Origin: Panopea generosa
Lineage: Eukaryota > Mollusca > Bivalvia > Adapedonta > Hiatellidae
DNA length: 64,000 nt
Direction: 5' to 3'
Assembly: GCA_029582155.1 (NCBI GenBank)
Contig: CM055901.1
Span: 21,803,597 to 21,867,596 of the forward strand
Within the stretch, counting starts at the first letter, position 1. Every line of letters begins with the position of its first letter. The position numbers and the translations under genes are program-made. Below the pieces are notes generated by a model that saw only the letters and a program-made list of their open reading frames with translations, did not search any database and was not told where the DNA came from. This document shows, one piece after another, positions 45,600 to 58,114 of this stretch.

Positions 45600-46025
45600 T
45601 TATACAATTCTTTGAACATGCAAAAATATTACATTGAAAAGGGCTTTCCTAACTTGACCTATGCGCCTAGGTTAGGCATATTTTGTGATGTATTAATTGA
45701 GTCACATGATTTCATTTGGATTTCAAGTTGATCTGTTTACAGTTTACACGTCGTAAATATTGTTTCATCTCAGAAAGAGTCAGAATGACGATGTAAAGAT
45801 TGTCAAACAGTATTTAAGTGTCTTTTTTTAGAATGGGGATTTTGTTTCAAGTTTACCACTCCAATTTACATGTCGATTTTGTCACGTTCTTTGGCGGATT
45901 TGACATACTGAACTATTCGGTTTATATTTATTAATGATAGTGAGATGCTTTTTATCCATTTTGATAATTATTTTGTTTTTTTAGACATATATAGCTACTA
46001 TTCTGATATACTCCCTTTAAGTACC
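45600..46025. repeat. Dispersed repeat, copy 2
   Basis: Counterpart of 34690-35205 in the same orientation: ATTGAAAAGGGCTTTCCTAA, GCGCCTAGGTTAGG, GATTTTGTTTCAAGTTTACC, GGATTTGACATACTGAAC and GAGATGCTTTTTATCC. Both copies end near CCCTTTAA. Confidence 0.6.
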
Positions 46026-46754
46026 TGAAGTCCGAAACTAAACACTTAAAATATTTAGATGAAGCTTTGCAACAACTACATGGATACCAGGAAGGTAATG
46101 TTGGACTACCTTGTCATGTGGACAGGTGGCATGCCATTATTTAATGATTATGGTTCCCAATAAAAAAAATCACCCAACACCCCTGTTCCCGTCTCCACCT
46201 CACCCTTTACCCTCTTCGCTTCTCCCCAACCCATTCAACATGTCATTTATCTGCATTTATTTTATAGAAATATAAAATTATAGAGGACATAATGTATTTG
46301 TAAAGTTGACATGCAGGTGATATAAACTAATACCTGATCAACACTGAAATCAAACAATTGTTGACAGGTATAAAGGTGGAGACAGTCTTAACAGAAGCAA
46401 ACACTTCAAACCTCTTCAAACTTGAGTAGATAGAAAAACTACATCAACATACATTTCTGCCACTGAATGCCATTGTCAACCAACAACTTTAAATTAAAAG
46501 TGACATCTTATGCAGACTATAATGATGGCAATCAAGGTATCTTTGTGTCACCCGATAGTAGGCAAACTAATGCCGCAGGAGAGTAATTCATAACATAGTT
46601 CAAGTTACTAAAAAGAACTGAATTTAAAACTGAATTATCATAGTTTCAAATGTATTAAACACGTTAATTTAATACTCTGTGATGAAAGCAGAGATATTTC
46701 TCAATTATTTTTTACATGCAAAAACATGGGCACAATGTCTTTTACTGTCCATGT
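46026..46754. other. Unique AT-rich DNA
   Basis: Short C-rich stretch at 46170-46230. No gene, SINE or array recognised. Confidence 0.5.
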
Positions 46755-48500
46755 CACCAATATCTGCCTCCTTCTTGTCCCTATCACTATAATCTGTTAT
46801 TGATGTACTATATAACTGTCACAACAACCCGCCATCTCCTGTACTACATTCCTGTCACTACAATCTTCCCTTTCTGAACTACATTCCTATCACTATAATC
46901 TTCCCTTACTGAACTACATTTCTGTCACTATAATCTTTTCTCCTGTACTACATTCCTGTCACTATAATCTTCCCTTCCTGAACTACATTCCTGTCAGTAT
47001 AATTTTCCCTTTCTGAACTACATTCCTGTCATTGTAATCTTCTCTTCCTGAAATACATTTCTGTCACTGTAACCTTCCCTTCCTGTACTACATTCCTGTC
47101 ACTATAATCTTTCCTTTCTGAACCACATTCCTGTCACTGTAATATTCCCTTCCTGAACTAATTCCTGTCACTGTAATCTTCCTTTCCTGAACTACATTCC
47201 TGTCTCTATTACCTTCTCTTCCTGAACTACATTCCTGTCATAATAATCGCCCCCTTCTGAATTACATTCCTATCTCAATAATCTTCACTTCCTGAACTAT
47301 ATTCTTGTCACTATAATATTCCCTTCCTGTATTACATTCCTGTCACTACAATTTTTTTTCCTGTACTACATTCTTGTCACTATAATATTCCCTTCCTGTA
47401 CTACATTCCTGTCACTATAATCTTCCCTTCTTGAACTACATTCCTGTCACTATAATCTTCCCTTCCTGAACTAGATTTCTGTCACTATAACCTTCCTTTC
47501 CTGAACTAGATTTCTGTCATTGTAATCTTCCCTTCCTGTAATACATTCCTTTTACTATAATCTTCCCTTCCTGTACCGCTTTCCTGTCAATATAACCTGT
47601 CCTTTCCTACTCTACATTCCAGTCACTACAACCTGTCCTTTCCTGCACTACAGTCCAGTCAGTACAACCTGTCCTTTCCTGCACTACAGTCCAATCATTA
47701 CAACCTGTCATTTCCTGCACTACATTCCAGTCACAACAACTTGTCATTTTCTACACTACATTCCAGTCACTACAGCTTGTCCTTTCCTTCACTCAATTCC
47801 AGTCACTACAACATGTCCTTTCCTGCACTAAATTCCAGTCATTACAACTTGTCCTTTCCTGTACTACAGTCCAGTCACTACAACCTGTCCTTTCCTGCAC
47901 AATATTCCAGTCACTACAACCTGTCCTTTCCTGTACTACATTCCTGTCACTACAACCTGTCCTTTCCTGTACTACATTCCTGTCACTACAACCTGTATTT
48001 CCCTGTACTATATTCCAGTCACTACAACCTGTCCTTTCCTGCACTACATTCAAGTCTCTACAACATGTCCTTTCCTGTACCACATTCCAGCCACTACAAC
48101 TTGTCCTTTCCTGCACTACAGTCCAGTCACTACAACCTGTCCTTTCCTGCACAATATTCCAGTCACTACAACCTGTCCTTTCCTGTACTACATTCCTGTC
48201 ACTACAACCTGTCCTTTCCGTACTACATTCCTGTCACTACAACCTGTATTTCCCTGTACTATATTCCAGTCACTACAACCTGTCCTTTCCTGCACTACAT
48301 TCAAGTCTCTACAACATGTCCTTTCCTGTACCACATTCCAGCCACTACAACTTGTCCTTTCCTGCACTACAGTCCAGTCACTACAACCTGTCCTTTCCTG
48401 CACTAAATTCCAGTCATTACAACCTGTCCTTTCCTGCACTACAGTCCAGTCACTACAACCTGCCATTTCCTGTACTGCATTCCAGTCATTACAACCTGTC
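46755..48500. repeat. 35/36-bp minisatellite, about 48 copies
   Basis: The left part has a 35-bp unit (CACTATAATCTTCCCTTCCT, GAACTACATTCCTGT). From about 47580 it becomes 36 bp (CACTACAACCTGTCCTTTCC, TGCACTACATTCCAGT), which is 12 codons and stop-free on both strands, hence a 221-codon plus frame and minus frames. A 251-bp block is duplicated (GTATTTCCCTGTACTATATT near 47995 and 48246). Confidence 0.9.
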
Positions 48501-48910
48501 CTTACATATATGCCAAAAAACGGTCTGTAAAAATCCAAGATGCAAAAAGTATACAGCAAAGTGCATGGACACACCCAAGGTACAAAATAGTTAAAAAAAT
48601 AAAAGTAGAATCTAAAACTGTGTACACAAACCTTACAGTAATCCTTTGTCTACTTCCAACAAGCCTGGGTTGCAAACAAATAAATATTTGGGTTGGAACA
48701 CATCTAACTTAAATATCAATGGCTATTCTTGTGTAACCCAAACTGGCATTTGAATTAGAATACCGTATACTAATATGCCAAATGCATTTTTATTATTTTA
48801 ATCCATATCCTTTTTAGAAAATTAATACATCCCATTTTTTTTATATTAAATCCATATTGAATTTCCAAATAAATAGTTCCCTTGCCGATTATGAAAGCTT
48901 GTTCACATAT

Positions 48911-48962
48911 AACAATGATGATGTAGAAACAATGATGATGTAGAAACAATGATGATGTAGAA
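48911..48962. repeat. 17-bp triplication
   Basis: Three perfect tandem copies of AACAATGATGATGTAGA. Perfect identity suggests a recent event. Confidence 0.85.
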
Positions 48963-49238
48963 ACAACAAGTTTGGGGACAGAATGCGGAGTGATAATGAA
49001 AATCAATGCCAGTTTCCAGGATCTCAATATAAAAACACTAAAAATATGTTGATTTTTTTTAAATATGACTGAAGAGTAATGAGAAAATGAATTGTAGCAC
49101 GAGGAAATGTTGTGTGATTGCACATGACATATGGTTTATCCATTTACAACAGCTGCCATATGCTTTGAATGGCAGATTATTTATTTTTTCACAGAATTGA
49201 ATTTGTAATGGGTCACACTTCACTGCAACTGTTGCATG

Positions 49239-49255
49239 CCCCCCCCCCCCCCCCC
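49239..49255. repeat. C17 homopolymer
   Basis: 17 consecutive C between GTTGCATG and ACCGATATG. No array adjoins it. Confidence 0.85.
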
Positions 49256-49373
49256 ACCGATATGAAGTGTGACTCTCCTGTGTGAAGTGTTACTATGGTA
49301 GCAGCATCATGTTTCACAATTTTATACATGTGCTAGTTTAGAAGTACAAGTAATGGCAACTGTTACCAACCAA

Positions 49374-49587
49374 GCTTCTGTTTAACCAACATATTTAAGT
49401 AGTTGCTTAAATACTTTAAAACTTAAATCCAAGAAAAGCAGCTAGGAGACCCTGACTTTAGACTGGTTCCAGTTAAACTGCATCTGGTTTTATTGATATT
49501 GATTATATAATAATAAATCAGTGAAACTGAAATAAGTTGTTAAGCATTTAAGAAAAACTTATAAAAATGTTAGTGAAACAAAAAACT
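49374..49587. mobile_element. Short TIR element, copy 2 (abuts assembly gap)
   Basis: Starts GCTTCTGTTTAACCAACATA and ends GTGAAACAAAAAAC just before the N run at 49590, matching the ends and inner landmarks of 35943-36128. It also has subterminal inverted segments (TAGTTGCTTAAATACTT and AAGTTGTTAAGCATTTAAG). The right end is nearly complete, so the gap starts at or just after the element. Confidence 0.5.
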
Positions 49588-49589
49588 TA

Positions 49590-50089
49590 NNNNNNNNNNN
49601 NNNNNNNNNNNNNNNNNNNNNNNNNNNNNNNNNNNNNNNNNNNNNNNNNNNNNNNNNNNNNNNNNNNNNNNNNNNNNNNNNNNNNNNNNNNNNNNNNNNN
49701 NNNNNNNNNNNNNNNNNNNNNNNNNNNNNNNNNNNNNNNNNNNNNNNNNNNNNNNNNNNNNNNNNNNNNNNNNNNNNNNNNNNNNNNNNNNNNNNNNNNN
49801 NNNNNNNNNNNNNNNNNNNNNNNNNNNNNNNNNNNNNNNNNNNNNNNNNNNNNNNNNNNNNNNNNNNNNNNNNNNNNNNNNNNNNNNNNNNNNNNNNNNN
49901 NNNNNNNNNNNNNNNNNNNNNNNNNNNNNNNNNNNNNNNNNNNNNNNNNNNNNNNNNNNNNNNNNNNNNNNNNNNNNNNNNNNNNNNNNNNNNNNNNNNN
50001 NNNNNNNNNNNNNNNNNNNNNNNNNNNNNNNNNNNNNNNNNNNNNNNNNNNNNNNNNNNNNNNNNNNNNNNNNNNNNNNNNNNNNNNNN
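49590..50089. other. Assembly gap, 500 N
   Basis: Exactly 500 N, starting at the right TIR of a MITE. The same placeholder length as the first gap. Confidence 0.98.
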
Positions 50090-50204
50090 GACCATTAAGA
50101 ACACTCTGGAGAAATTGTTGTTGTATGTTGTAAGATCTTTAGCATCGCTTTCAAAAATTTTTCTATCTTATTGTGATGGTGTCTTCTTGTGAGAGTATCT
50201 TAAG

Positions 50205-50455
50205 CACTGCAATACTGGAGTATCATGCTGCAGACACATGGTATGATACCCCAATCCAAGGTATATGATAACCCAATCACATTATACTGACACTGGGCTG
50301 ACCAGACCTAGAACTATCGTCTAAATGCTGCTGTCCAAGAGAGGAAGCTTCCAGTATCATTTTTCAAGTCTTTGGTGTGACCAAGCAAGGGATTTTACCC
50401 ACAACCTTCTGCATGCAGGGCGGACGCTCTAACACGAGACCACGCTGCTGGCTGG
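50205..50455 (-). mobile_element. tRNA-derived SINE, family 3, with one satellite-like unit at its tail
   Basis: Reverse orientation: GGAGTATCATGCTGCAGACACATGGTATGATACCCC is one satellite-like unit. It is followed by ACATTATACTGACACTGGGCTGACCAGACC, the SINE body (GAGGAAGCTTCC, CAAGTCTTTGGTGTGACC) and the head (CATGCAGGGCGGACGCTC, GACCACGCTGCTGG). It shows the 62-bp satellite unit as the natural 3' tail of an otherwise single SINE. Confidence 0.75.
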
Positions 50456-50799
50456 AAAAATTGAGAACAAATTTCATGTTATTATGAATTGTGGCTAATA
50501 TAATAATGTAGGAAATCAGTATCTGTCAGAATTTCTGAATGATAATTATAATGGATTGAATTTATTCTATTAATTAATGAGTACACAAGACGCTAATTTG
50601 TTGTTAAAACTTCAAATTTGCCCTGGAAATGTTCAGTAAAAAGGCATGCTCTGTTCAAGCTTAAACTGATATAACTAAAACATGATTATACTCCATTTGA
50701 GATTTAAGTAACAATACATGGATGATTTATCATCTGAGATGGTTGCTACTTCATAATGTTCTTGTTTTTTCTCTTCTTAATATTGTCTTTGTCCGTTTG
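50456..50799. other. Unique AT-rich DNA before the 50-bp array
   Basis: Nothing recognised. Confidence 0.5.
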
Positions 50800-53700
50800 G
50801 CACATTGGTGTATAACTATATTTGTATATATTTGTAATATGGCCCAGTGGCACATTGGCGTATAACTCTATTTGTGTATATTTGTATTATGGTCTGGTGG
50901 CACATTGGTATATAACTATATTTGTGTATATTTGGAATATGGTCCGGTGGCACATTGGTATATAGCTATATTTGTGCATATTTGTAATATGGCCCAGTGG
51001 CACATTGGCATATAACTCTATTTGTGTATATTTGTATTATGGTCTGGTGGCACATTGGTATATAACTATATTTGTGTATATTTGTAATATGGCCATGTGG
51101 CACATTGGTGTATAACTGTATTTGTGTATATTTGTAATATGGCCCAGTGGCACATTGGTGTATAACTATATTTGTGTATATTTGTAATATGGCCTGGTGG
51201 CACATTGGCATATTACTATATGTGTGTATATTTGTAATATGGTCCAGTGGCACATTGGTATATAACTATATTTGTGTATATTTGTAATATGGTCTGGTGG
51301 CACATTGGTATATAACTGTATTTGTGTATACATGTATTTGTAATATGGCCCAGTGGCACATTGGTGTAAAACTATATTTGTGTATATTTGTAATATGGCT
51401 CAGTGGCACATTGGCGTATAACTATATTTGTGTATATTTGTTATTGGTCCAGTGGCATATTGGTATATAACTATATTTGTGTATATTTGTAATATGGCCC
51501 AGTGGCACATTGGTGTATAACTATATTTGTGTATATTTGTATTATGGTCTGGTGGCACATTGCCATATAACTCTATTTGTGTATATTTGTATTATGGTCT
51601 GGTGGCACATTGGTATATAACTATATTTGTGTATATTTGTAATATGGCTCAGTGGCACATTGGCATATAACTATATTTGTGTATATTTGTAATATGGCCC
51701 AGTGGCACATTGGTGTATAACTATATTTGTATATATTTGTATTATGGTCTGGTGGCACATTGGCGTATAACTCTATTTGTGTATATTTGTATTATGGTCT
51801 GGTGGCACATTGGTTTATAACTAAATTTGTGTATATTTGTAATATGGTCTGGTGGCACATTGGCGTATAACTATATTTGTGTATATTTGTAATATTGTCC
51901 GGTGGCACTTTGGTATATCACTATATTTGTGTATATTTGTATTATGGTCTGGTGGCACATTGGTGTATAACTATATTTGTGTACATTTGTATTATGGTCT
52001 GGTGGCACATTGGTTATGACTATATTTGTGTTCATTTGTATTATGGTCCGGTGGCACATTGGTGCATAACTATATTTGTGTATATTCATATTAGGAACTT
52101 TGAAGCTTAACTATTTTTGTGTATATTTGTATTATGGTCCGGTGGCACATTGGTGCTAAACTATATTTGTGTACATTTGTGTTTTGGTCTGGTGGCACAT
52201 TGGCATATTACTATATGTGTATTATGGTCCAGTGGCACATTGGTTATAACTATATTTGTGTACATTTGTATTATGGTCAGGTGACACATTGGTTATAACT
52301 ATATTTGTATACATTTGTATTATGGTCTGGTGGCACATTGGTTATAACTATATTTGTGTACATTTGTATTATGGTCCGGTGGCGTATTGGCTCATAATTA
52401 TATTTGTATATATTTGTATTATGGTCCATAGGCACTTTGAAGCTTAACTATATTTGTGTATATTTGTATTATGGTCTGTTGGGACATTGTTGCATAATTA
52501 TATTTGTGTACATTTGTATTTTGGTCTGGTGGCACATTGGTGCATAACTATATTTGTGTATATTTGTTTTATGTTCGAGTGGCACATTGGGGCATAACTA
52601 TTTGTGTACATTTGTATTATGGTCCAGTTGCACATTGGCATGTAACTATATTTGTGTATATTTGTATTGTGGTCAGGTGGCACATTGGCACATAACTATA
52701 TTTGTGTACATTTGTATTGTGGTCTGGTGGCATATTGGCACATAACTATATTTGTGTACATTTGTAATATGGTCTGGTGGCACATTGGCACATAACTATA
52801 TTTGTGTACATTTGTATTATGGTCTGGTGGCACATTAATGCATAACTATATTTTTGTACATTTGTATTTTTGTTTGGTTGCATATTGGCACATAACTATA
52901 TTTGTGAACATCTGTATTATGGTCTGGTGGCTCATTGGCACATAAGCATATTTGTGTACATTTGTATTATGGTTTGGTGGCACAATGGTGCCTAACTATA
53001 TTTGTGTACATTTGTATTATGGTCTAGTTGCAAATTGGCGCGTAACTATATTTGTGTACATTTGTATTATGGTCTGGTAGCACATTCCTGTATAACTATA
53101 TTTGTATACATTTGTTTTATGGTCTGGTGGCACATTGGCGCATAAGTATATTTGTGAACATTTGTGTTATGGTCTGGTGGCACATTGCTGCATAACTATA
53201 TTTGTGTACATTTGTGTTATGGTCCAGTGGCACATTGGTGCATAACTATATTTGTGTACATTTGTGTTATGGTCCAGTGGCACATTGGTGTATAACTATA
53301 TTTGTGTACATTTGTATTATGGTCCGGTGGCACATTTGTGCATAACTTTATTTGTGTACATTTGTGTTATGGTCTGTGGCACATTGGTGTATAACTATAT
53401 TTGTGTACATTTGTGTTATGGTCTGGTGGCACATTGCTGCATAACTTTATTTGTGTACATTTGTGTTATGGTCTGTGGCACATTGGTGTATAACTATATT
53501 TGTGTACATTTGTATTATGGTCCGGTGGCACATTTGTGCATAACTTTATTTGTGTACATTTGTGTTATGGTCTGTGGCACATTGGTGTATAACTATATTT
53601 GGGTACATTTGTGTTATGATCTGGTGGCATATTGGCACATAACTATATTTGTGTTATGGTCCGGTGGCACATTGGAGTATAACTATATTTGTGTACATTT

Positions 53701-56700
53701 GTACTATGGTCTGGTGGCACATTTGCATATAACTATATTTGTGTACATTTATATTATGGTCAGGTGGCACATTGGCATATAACTATATTTGTGTACATTT
53801 GTATTATGGTCAGGTGGCACATTGGTGTATAACTATATTTGTGTACATTTGTATTATGGTCCGGTGGCACATTGGCGTATAAATATATTTGTGTACATTT
53901 GTATTATGGTCCGGTGGCACATTTGCATATAACTATATTTGTGTACATTTGTATTATGGTCCATTGGCACATTGGTGCATAACTATATTTGTGTACATTT
54001 GTATTATGGTCTGGTGGCACATTGGCACACAACTATATTTGTGTACATTTGTATTATGGTCTGGTGGCACATTGGTGCATAAGTATATTTGTGTACATTT
54101 GTGTTATGGTCTGGTGGCACATTGGCGCATAACTATATTTGTGTACATTTGTGTTATGGTCCGGTGGCACATTGGCATATAACTATATTTGTGTACATTT
54201 GTATTATGGTCCAGTGGCACATTGGTATACAACTATATTTGGGTATATTTGTATTATCGTCCAGTGGCACATTGGTTATAACTATATTTGTGTACATTTG
54301 TAGTATGGTCAGATGACACATTGGTTATAACTATATATGTATACATTTGTATTATGGTCTGGTGGCACATTGGTTATAACTATATTTGTATATATCTGTA
54401 TTATGGTCTGTAGGCACTTTGAAGCTTAACTATATTTGTGTACATTTATAGTTTGGTCTAGTGGCACATTGGTGCATAACAATATATGTGTACTTTTGTA
54501 TTATGATACGGTGGCACATTGGTTTAAAACAATATTTCTATACATTTGTAATATGTTCTGGTGGCACATTTGGGCATAACTATTTGTGTACATTTGTATT
54601 ATGGTCCAGTGGCACATTGGTGCATAACTATATTTGTGTACATTTGTATTATGGTCTGGTGGCACATTGGCACACAACTATATTTGTGTACATTTGTATT
54701 ATGGTCTGGTGGCACATTGGTGCATGAGTGTATTTGTGTACATTTGTGTTATGGTCTGGTGGCACATTGGCGCATAACTATATTTGTGTACATTTGTGTT
54801 ATGGTCTGGTGGCACATTGGCATATAACTATATTTGTGTACATTTGTATTATGGTCCAGTGGCACATTGGTATACAACTATATTTGGGTATATTTGTATT
54901 ATCGTCCAGTGGCACATTGGTTATAACTATATTTGTGTACATTTGTAGTATGGTCAGATGACACATTGGTTATATCTATATTTGTATACATTTGTATTAT
55001 GGTCTGGTGGCACATTGGTTATAACTATATTTGTATATATCTGTATTATGGTCTGTAGGCACTTTGAAGCTTAACTATATTTGTGTACATTTGTAGTTTG
55101 GTCTAGTGGCACATTGGTGCATAACAATATATGTGTACTTTTGTATTATGATACGGTGGCACATTGGTTTAAAACAATATTTCTATACATTTGTATTATG
55201 TTCTGGTGGCACATTTGGGCATAACTATTTGTGTACATTTGTATTATGGTCCAGTGGCACATTGGTGCATAACTATATTTATGTACATTTGTATTATGGT
55301 CCAGTTGCACATTGGCATGTAACTATATTTGTGTATATTTGTATTGTTGTCAGGTGGCACATTGGCGCATATATATATTGGTCCAGTTGCACATTGGCGC
55401 GTAACTATATTTGTGTACATTTGTATTATGGTCTGGTGGCACATTGGTGTTTAACTATATTTGTATACATTTGTAATATGTTCTGGTGGCACATTTGGTC
55501 ATAACTATTTGTGTACATTTGTATTATGGTCCAGTGGCACATTGGTGCATAACTATATTTGTGTACATTTGTATTATGGTCTGGTGGCACATTGGCACAC
55601 AACTATATTTGTGTACATTTGTATTATGGTCTGGTGGCACATTGGTGCATGAGTGTATTTGTGTACATTTGTGTTATGGTCTGGTGGCACATTGGTGCAT
55701 AACTATATTTGTGTACATTTGTGTTATGGTCTGGTGGCACATTGGCATATAACTATATTTGTGTACATTTGTATTATGGTCCAGTGGCACATTGGTATAC
55801 AACTATATTTGGGTATATTTGTATTATCGTCCAGTGGCACATTGGTTATAACTATATTTGTGTACATTTGTAGTATGGTCAGATGACACATTGGTTATAT
55901 CTATATTTGTATACATTTGTATTATGGTCTGGTGGCACATTGGTTATAACTATATTTGTATATATCTGTATTATGGTCTGTAGGCACTTTGAAGCTTAAC
56001 TATATTTGTGTACATTTGTAGTTTGGTCTAGTGGCACATTGGTGCATAACAATATATGTGTACTTTTGTATTATGATACGGTGGCACATTGGTTTAAAAC
56101 AATATTTCTATACATTTGTATTATGTTCTGGTGGCACATTTGGGCATAACTATTTGTGTACATTTGTATTATGGTCCAGTGGCACATTGGTGCATAACTA
56201 TATTTATGTACATTTGTATTATGGTCCAGTTGCACATTGGCATGTAACTATATTTGTGTATATTTGTATTGTTGTCAGGTGGCACATTGGCGCATATATA
56301 TATTGGTCCAGTTGCACATTGGCGCGTAACTATATTTGTGTACATTTGTATTATGGTCTGGTGGCACATTGGTGTTTAACTATATTTGTATACATTTGTG
56401 TTATGGTCTGGTGGCACATTGGCGCATAACCAAATTTGTGTACATTTGTGTTATGGTCTGATGGCACATTGGCGCATAACTATATTTGTGTATATTTGTA
56501 TTATGGTCCGGTGGCACATTTGTGTGTAACTTTATTTGTGTACATTTGTGTTATTGTCTGGTGGCACATTGTTGTATAACTATATTTGTGTACATTTGTG
56601 TTATGGTCTGGTGGCACATTGGCGCATAACTATATTTGTGTACATTTGTATTATGGTCTGGTGGCACATTGGCATATAACTATATAATTTTGTACATTTG

Positions 56701-57520
56701 TATTATGGTCAGGTGGCACATTGGCATATAACTATATTTGTGTACATTTGTATTATGGTCATGTGACACATTTGCATATAACTATATTTGTGTACATTTG
56801 TATTATGGTCAAGATGGCACAATGGCATATAACTATATTTGTGTACATTTGTATTATGGTCAGGTGGCACATTGGCATATAACTATATTTGTGTACATTT
56901 GTACTATGGTCTGGTGGCACATTGGCATATAACTTTATTTGTGTACATTTGTATTATGGTCTGGTGGCACATTGGCGTATAACTATATTTGTGTACATTT
57001 GTATTATGGTCAGGTGGCACATTGGCGTATAAATATATTTGTGTACATTTTTATTATGGTCCGGTGGCACATTGACATATAACTGTATTTGTGTATATTT
57101 GTATAATGGTCAGTAGGCACATTGGTGTATAACTCTATTTGTGTATATTTGTAATATGGCCCAGTGGCACATTGGTGTATAACTATATTTGTATATATTT
57201 GTATTATGGTCTGATGGCACATTGGCATATAACTATATTTATGTATATTTGTGTTATGGTCTGGTGGCACATTGGTGTATAACTATATTTGTGTACATTT
57301 GTATTATGGTCAGTAGGCACATTGGTGTATAACTCTATTTGTGTATATTTGTATCATGGTCACGTGGCACATTGGTGTATAACTTTATTTGTGTATATTT
57401 GTATCATGGTCACGTGGCACATTGGCATATAACTATATTGATGTATATTTGTGTTATGGTCTGGTGGCACATTTGTGTATAACTATATTTGTGTATATTT
57501 GTGTATATTTGTGTTTGGTC
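50800..57520. repeat. ~50-bp satellite, about 135 copies
   Basis: Unit: GTGTATATTTGTATTATGG, TCTGGTGGCACATTGG, TGTATAACTATATTT. It contains higher-order copies: a block repeats with a 645-bp shift (for example 54461 and 55106) and another with a 925-bp shift (54561/55486, 54728/55653, 55106/56031, 55244/56169). All the many frames of 60-176 codons inside it repeat the same unit and are not genes. Confidence 0.95.
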
Positions 57521-57699
57521 TATAGCCTAATTTACTTGAAATAAACTATTCTAATTTTCATCATCTTAATCAATCAAATATGATTAATATTGTACCTTAC
57601 TATCGTCATCTCAGTGAAAATTGTTGTTTATGTTATATTTTGGCAGCTAATTTTATTTTGTTTGTTTGAATATTTAGCAACAATTTTATGCCATTAACA

Positions 57700-57925
57700 T
57701 TTGATCAGTTCACCGAGCACTATTTCCTGTGATCCTAGAAGGTTAACGTTTTCAAACACACCTATCTTTGCAAGTAACTGCTAATTTTCCCACATGAATC
57801 GGCGGTGAGTGGCAAATGAGATGCCAAGTTGTGTATGAATCCTCAGGAGCACTGCAGCCAGTTGTGAATTCTAACTCAAGACCCTTAGATAGATACACAC
57901 ACTACTGACTGACTAATACGGCCCA
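57700..57925 (-). mobile_element. tRNA-derived SINE, family 1
   Basis: Reverse copy lying between the two largest satellite arrays: CCTAGAAGGTTAACG, GCAAGTAACTG, GAATCGGCGGTGAG, then AATTCTAACTCAAGACCC (inverted B-box) and a tRNA-like end at AATACGGCCCA. Diverged but collinear with the other family 1 copies. Confidence 0.6.
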
Positions 57926-58114
57926 ACTAATGTTTCAATTCCATCCATGAAATATTTCAAAATTACTACACTGATCTAGCTATTTTGTATGAAGAAGAAG
58001 CAAAAGTATTATAGTCATAAGGTCATATATTTTATTTCAATATTTTGAACAAGACAGTTAAGATAATCAACAAGGAGCATAGTTCAATTCTATTCATAAT
58101 ACAGATCATGTTAA

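Larger units (their letters stand above)
48501..49373. other. Unique DNA
   Basis: Contains the 17-bp triplication and the C17 run. A 117-codon minus frame (49123-48770) is hydrophobic and repeat-derived in part (it crosses the triplication). No gene supported. Confidence 0.5.

Noticed and set aside
50800-57520. Numerous open frames of 60-176 codons in the 50-bp array
   Set aside because: They are repeated translations of one monomer in changing frames on both strands, with no starts, splice sites or distinct domains.
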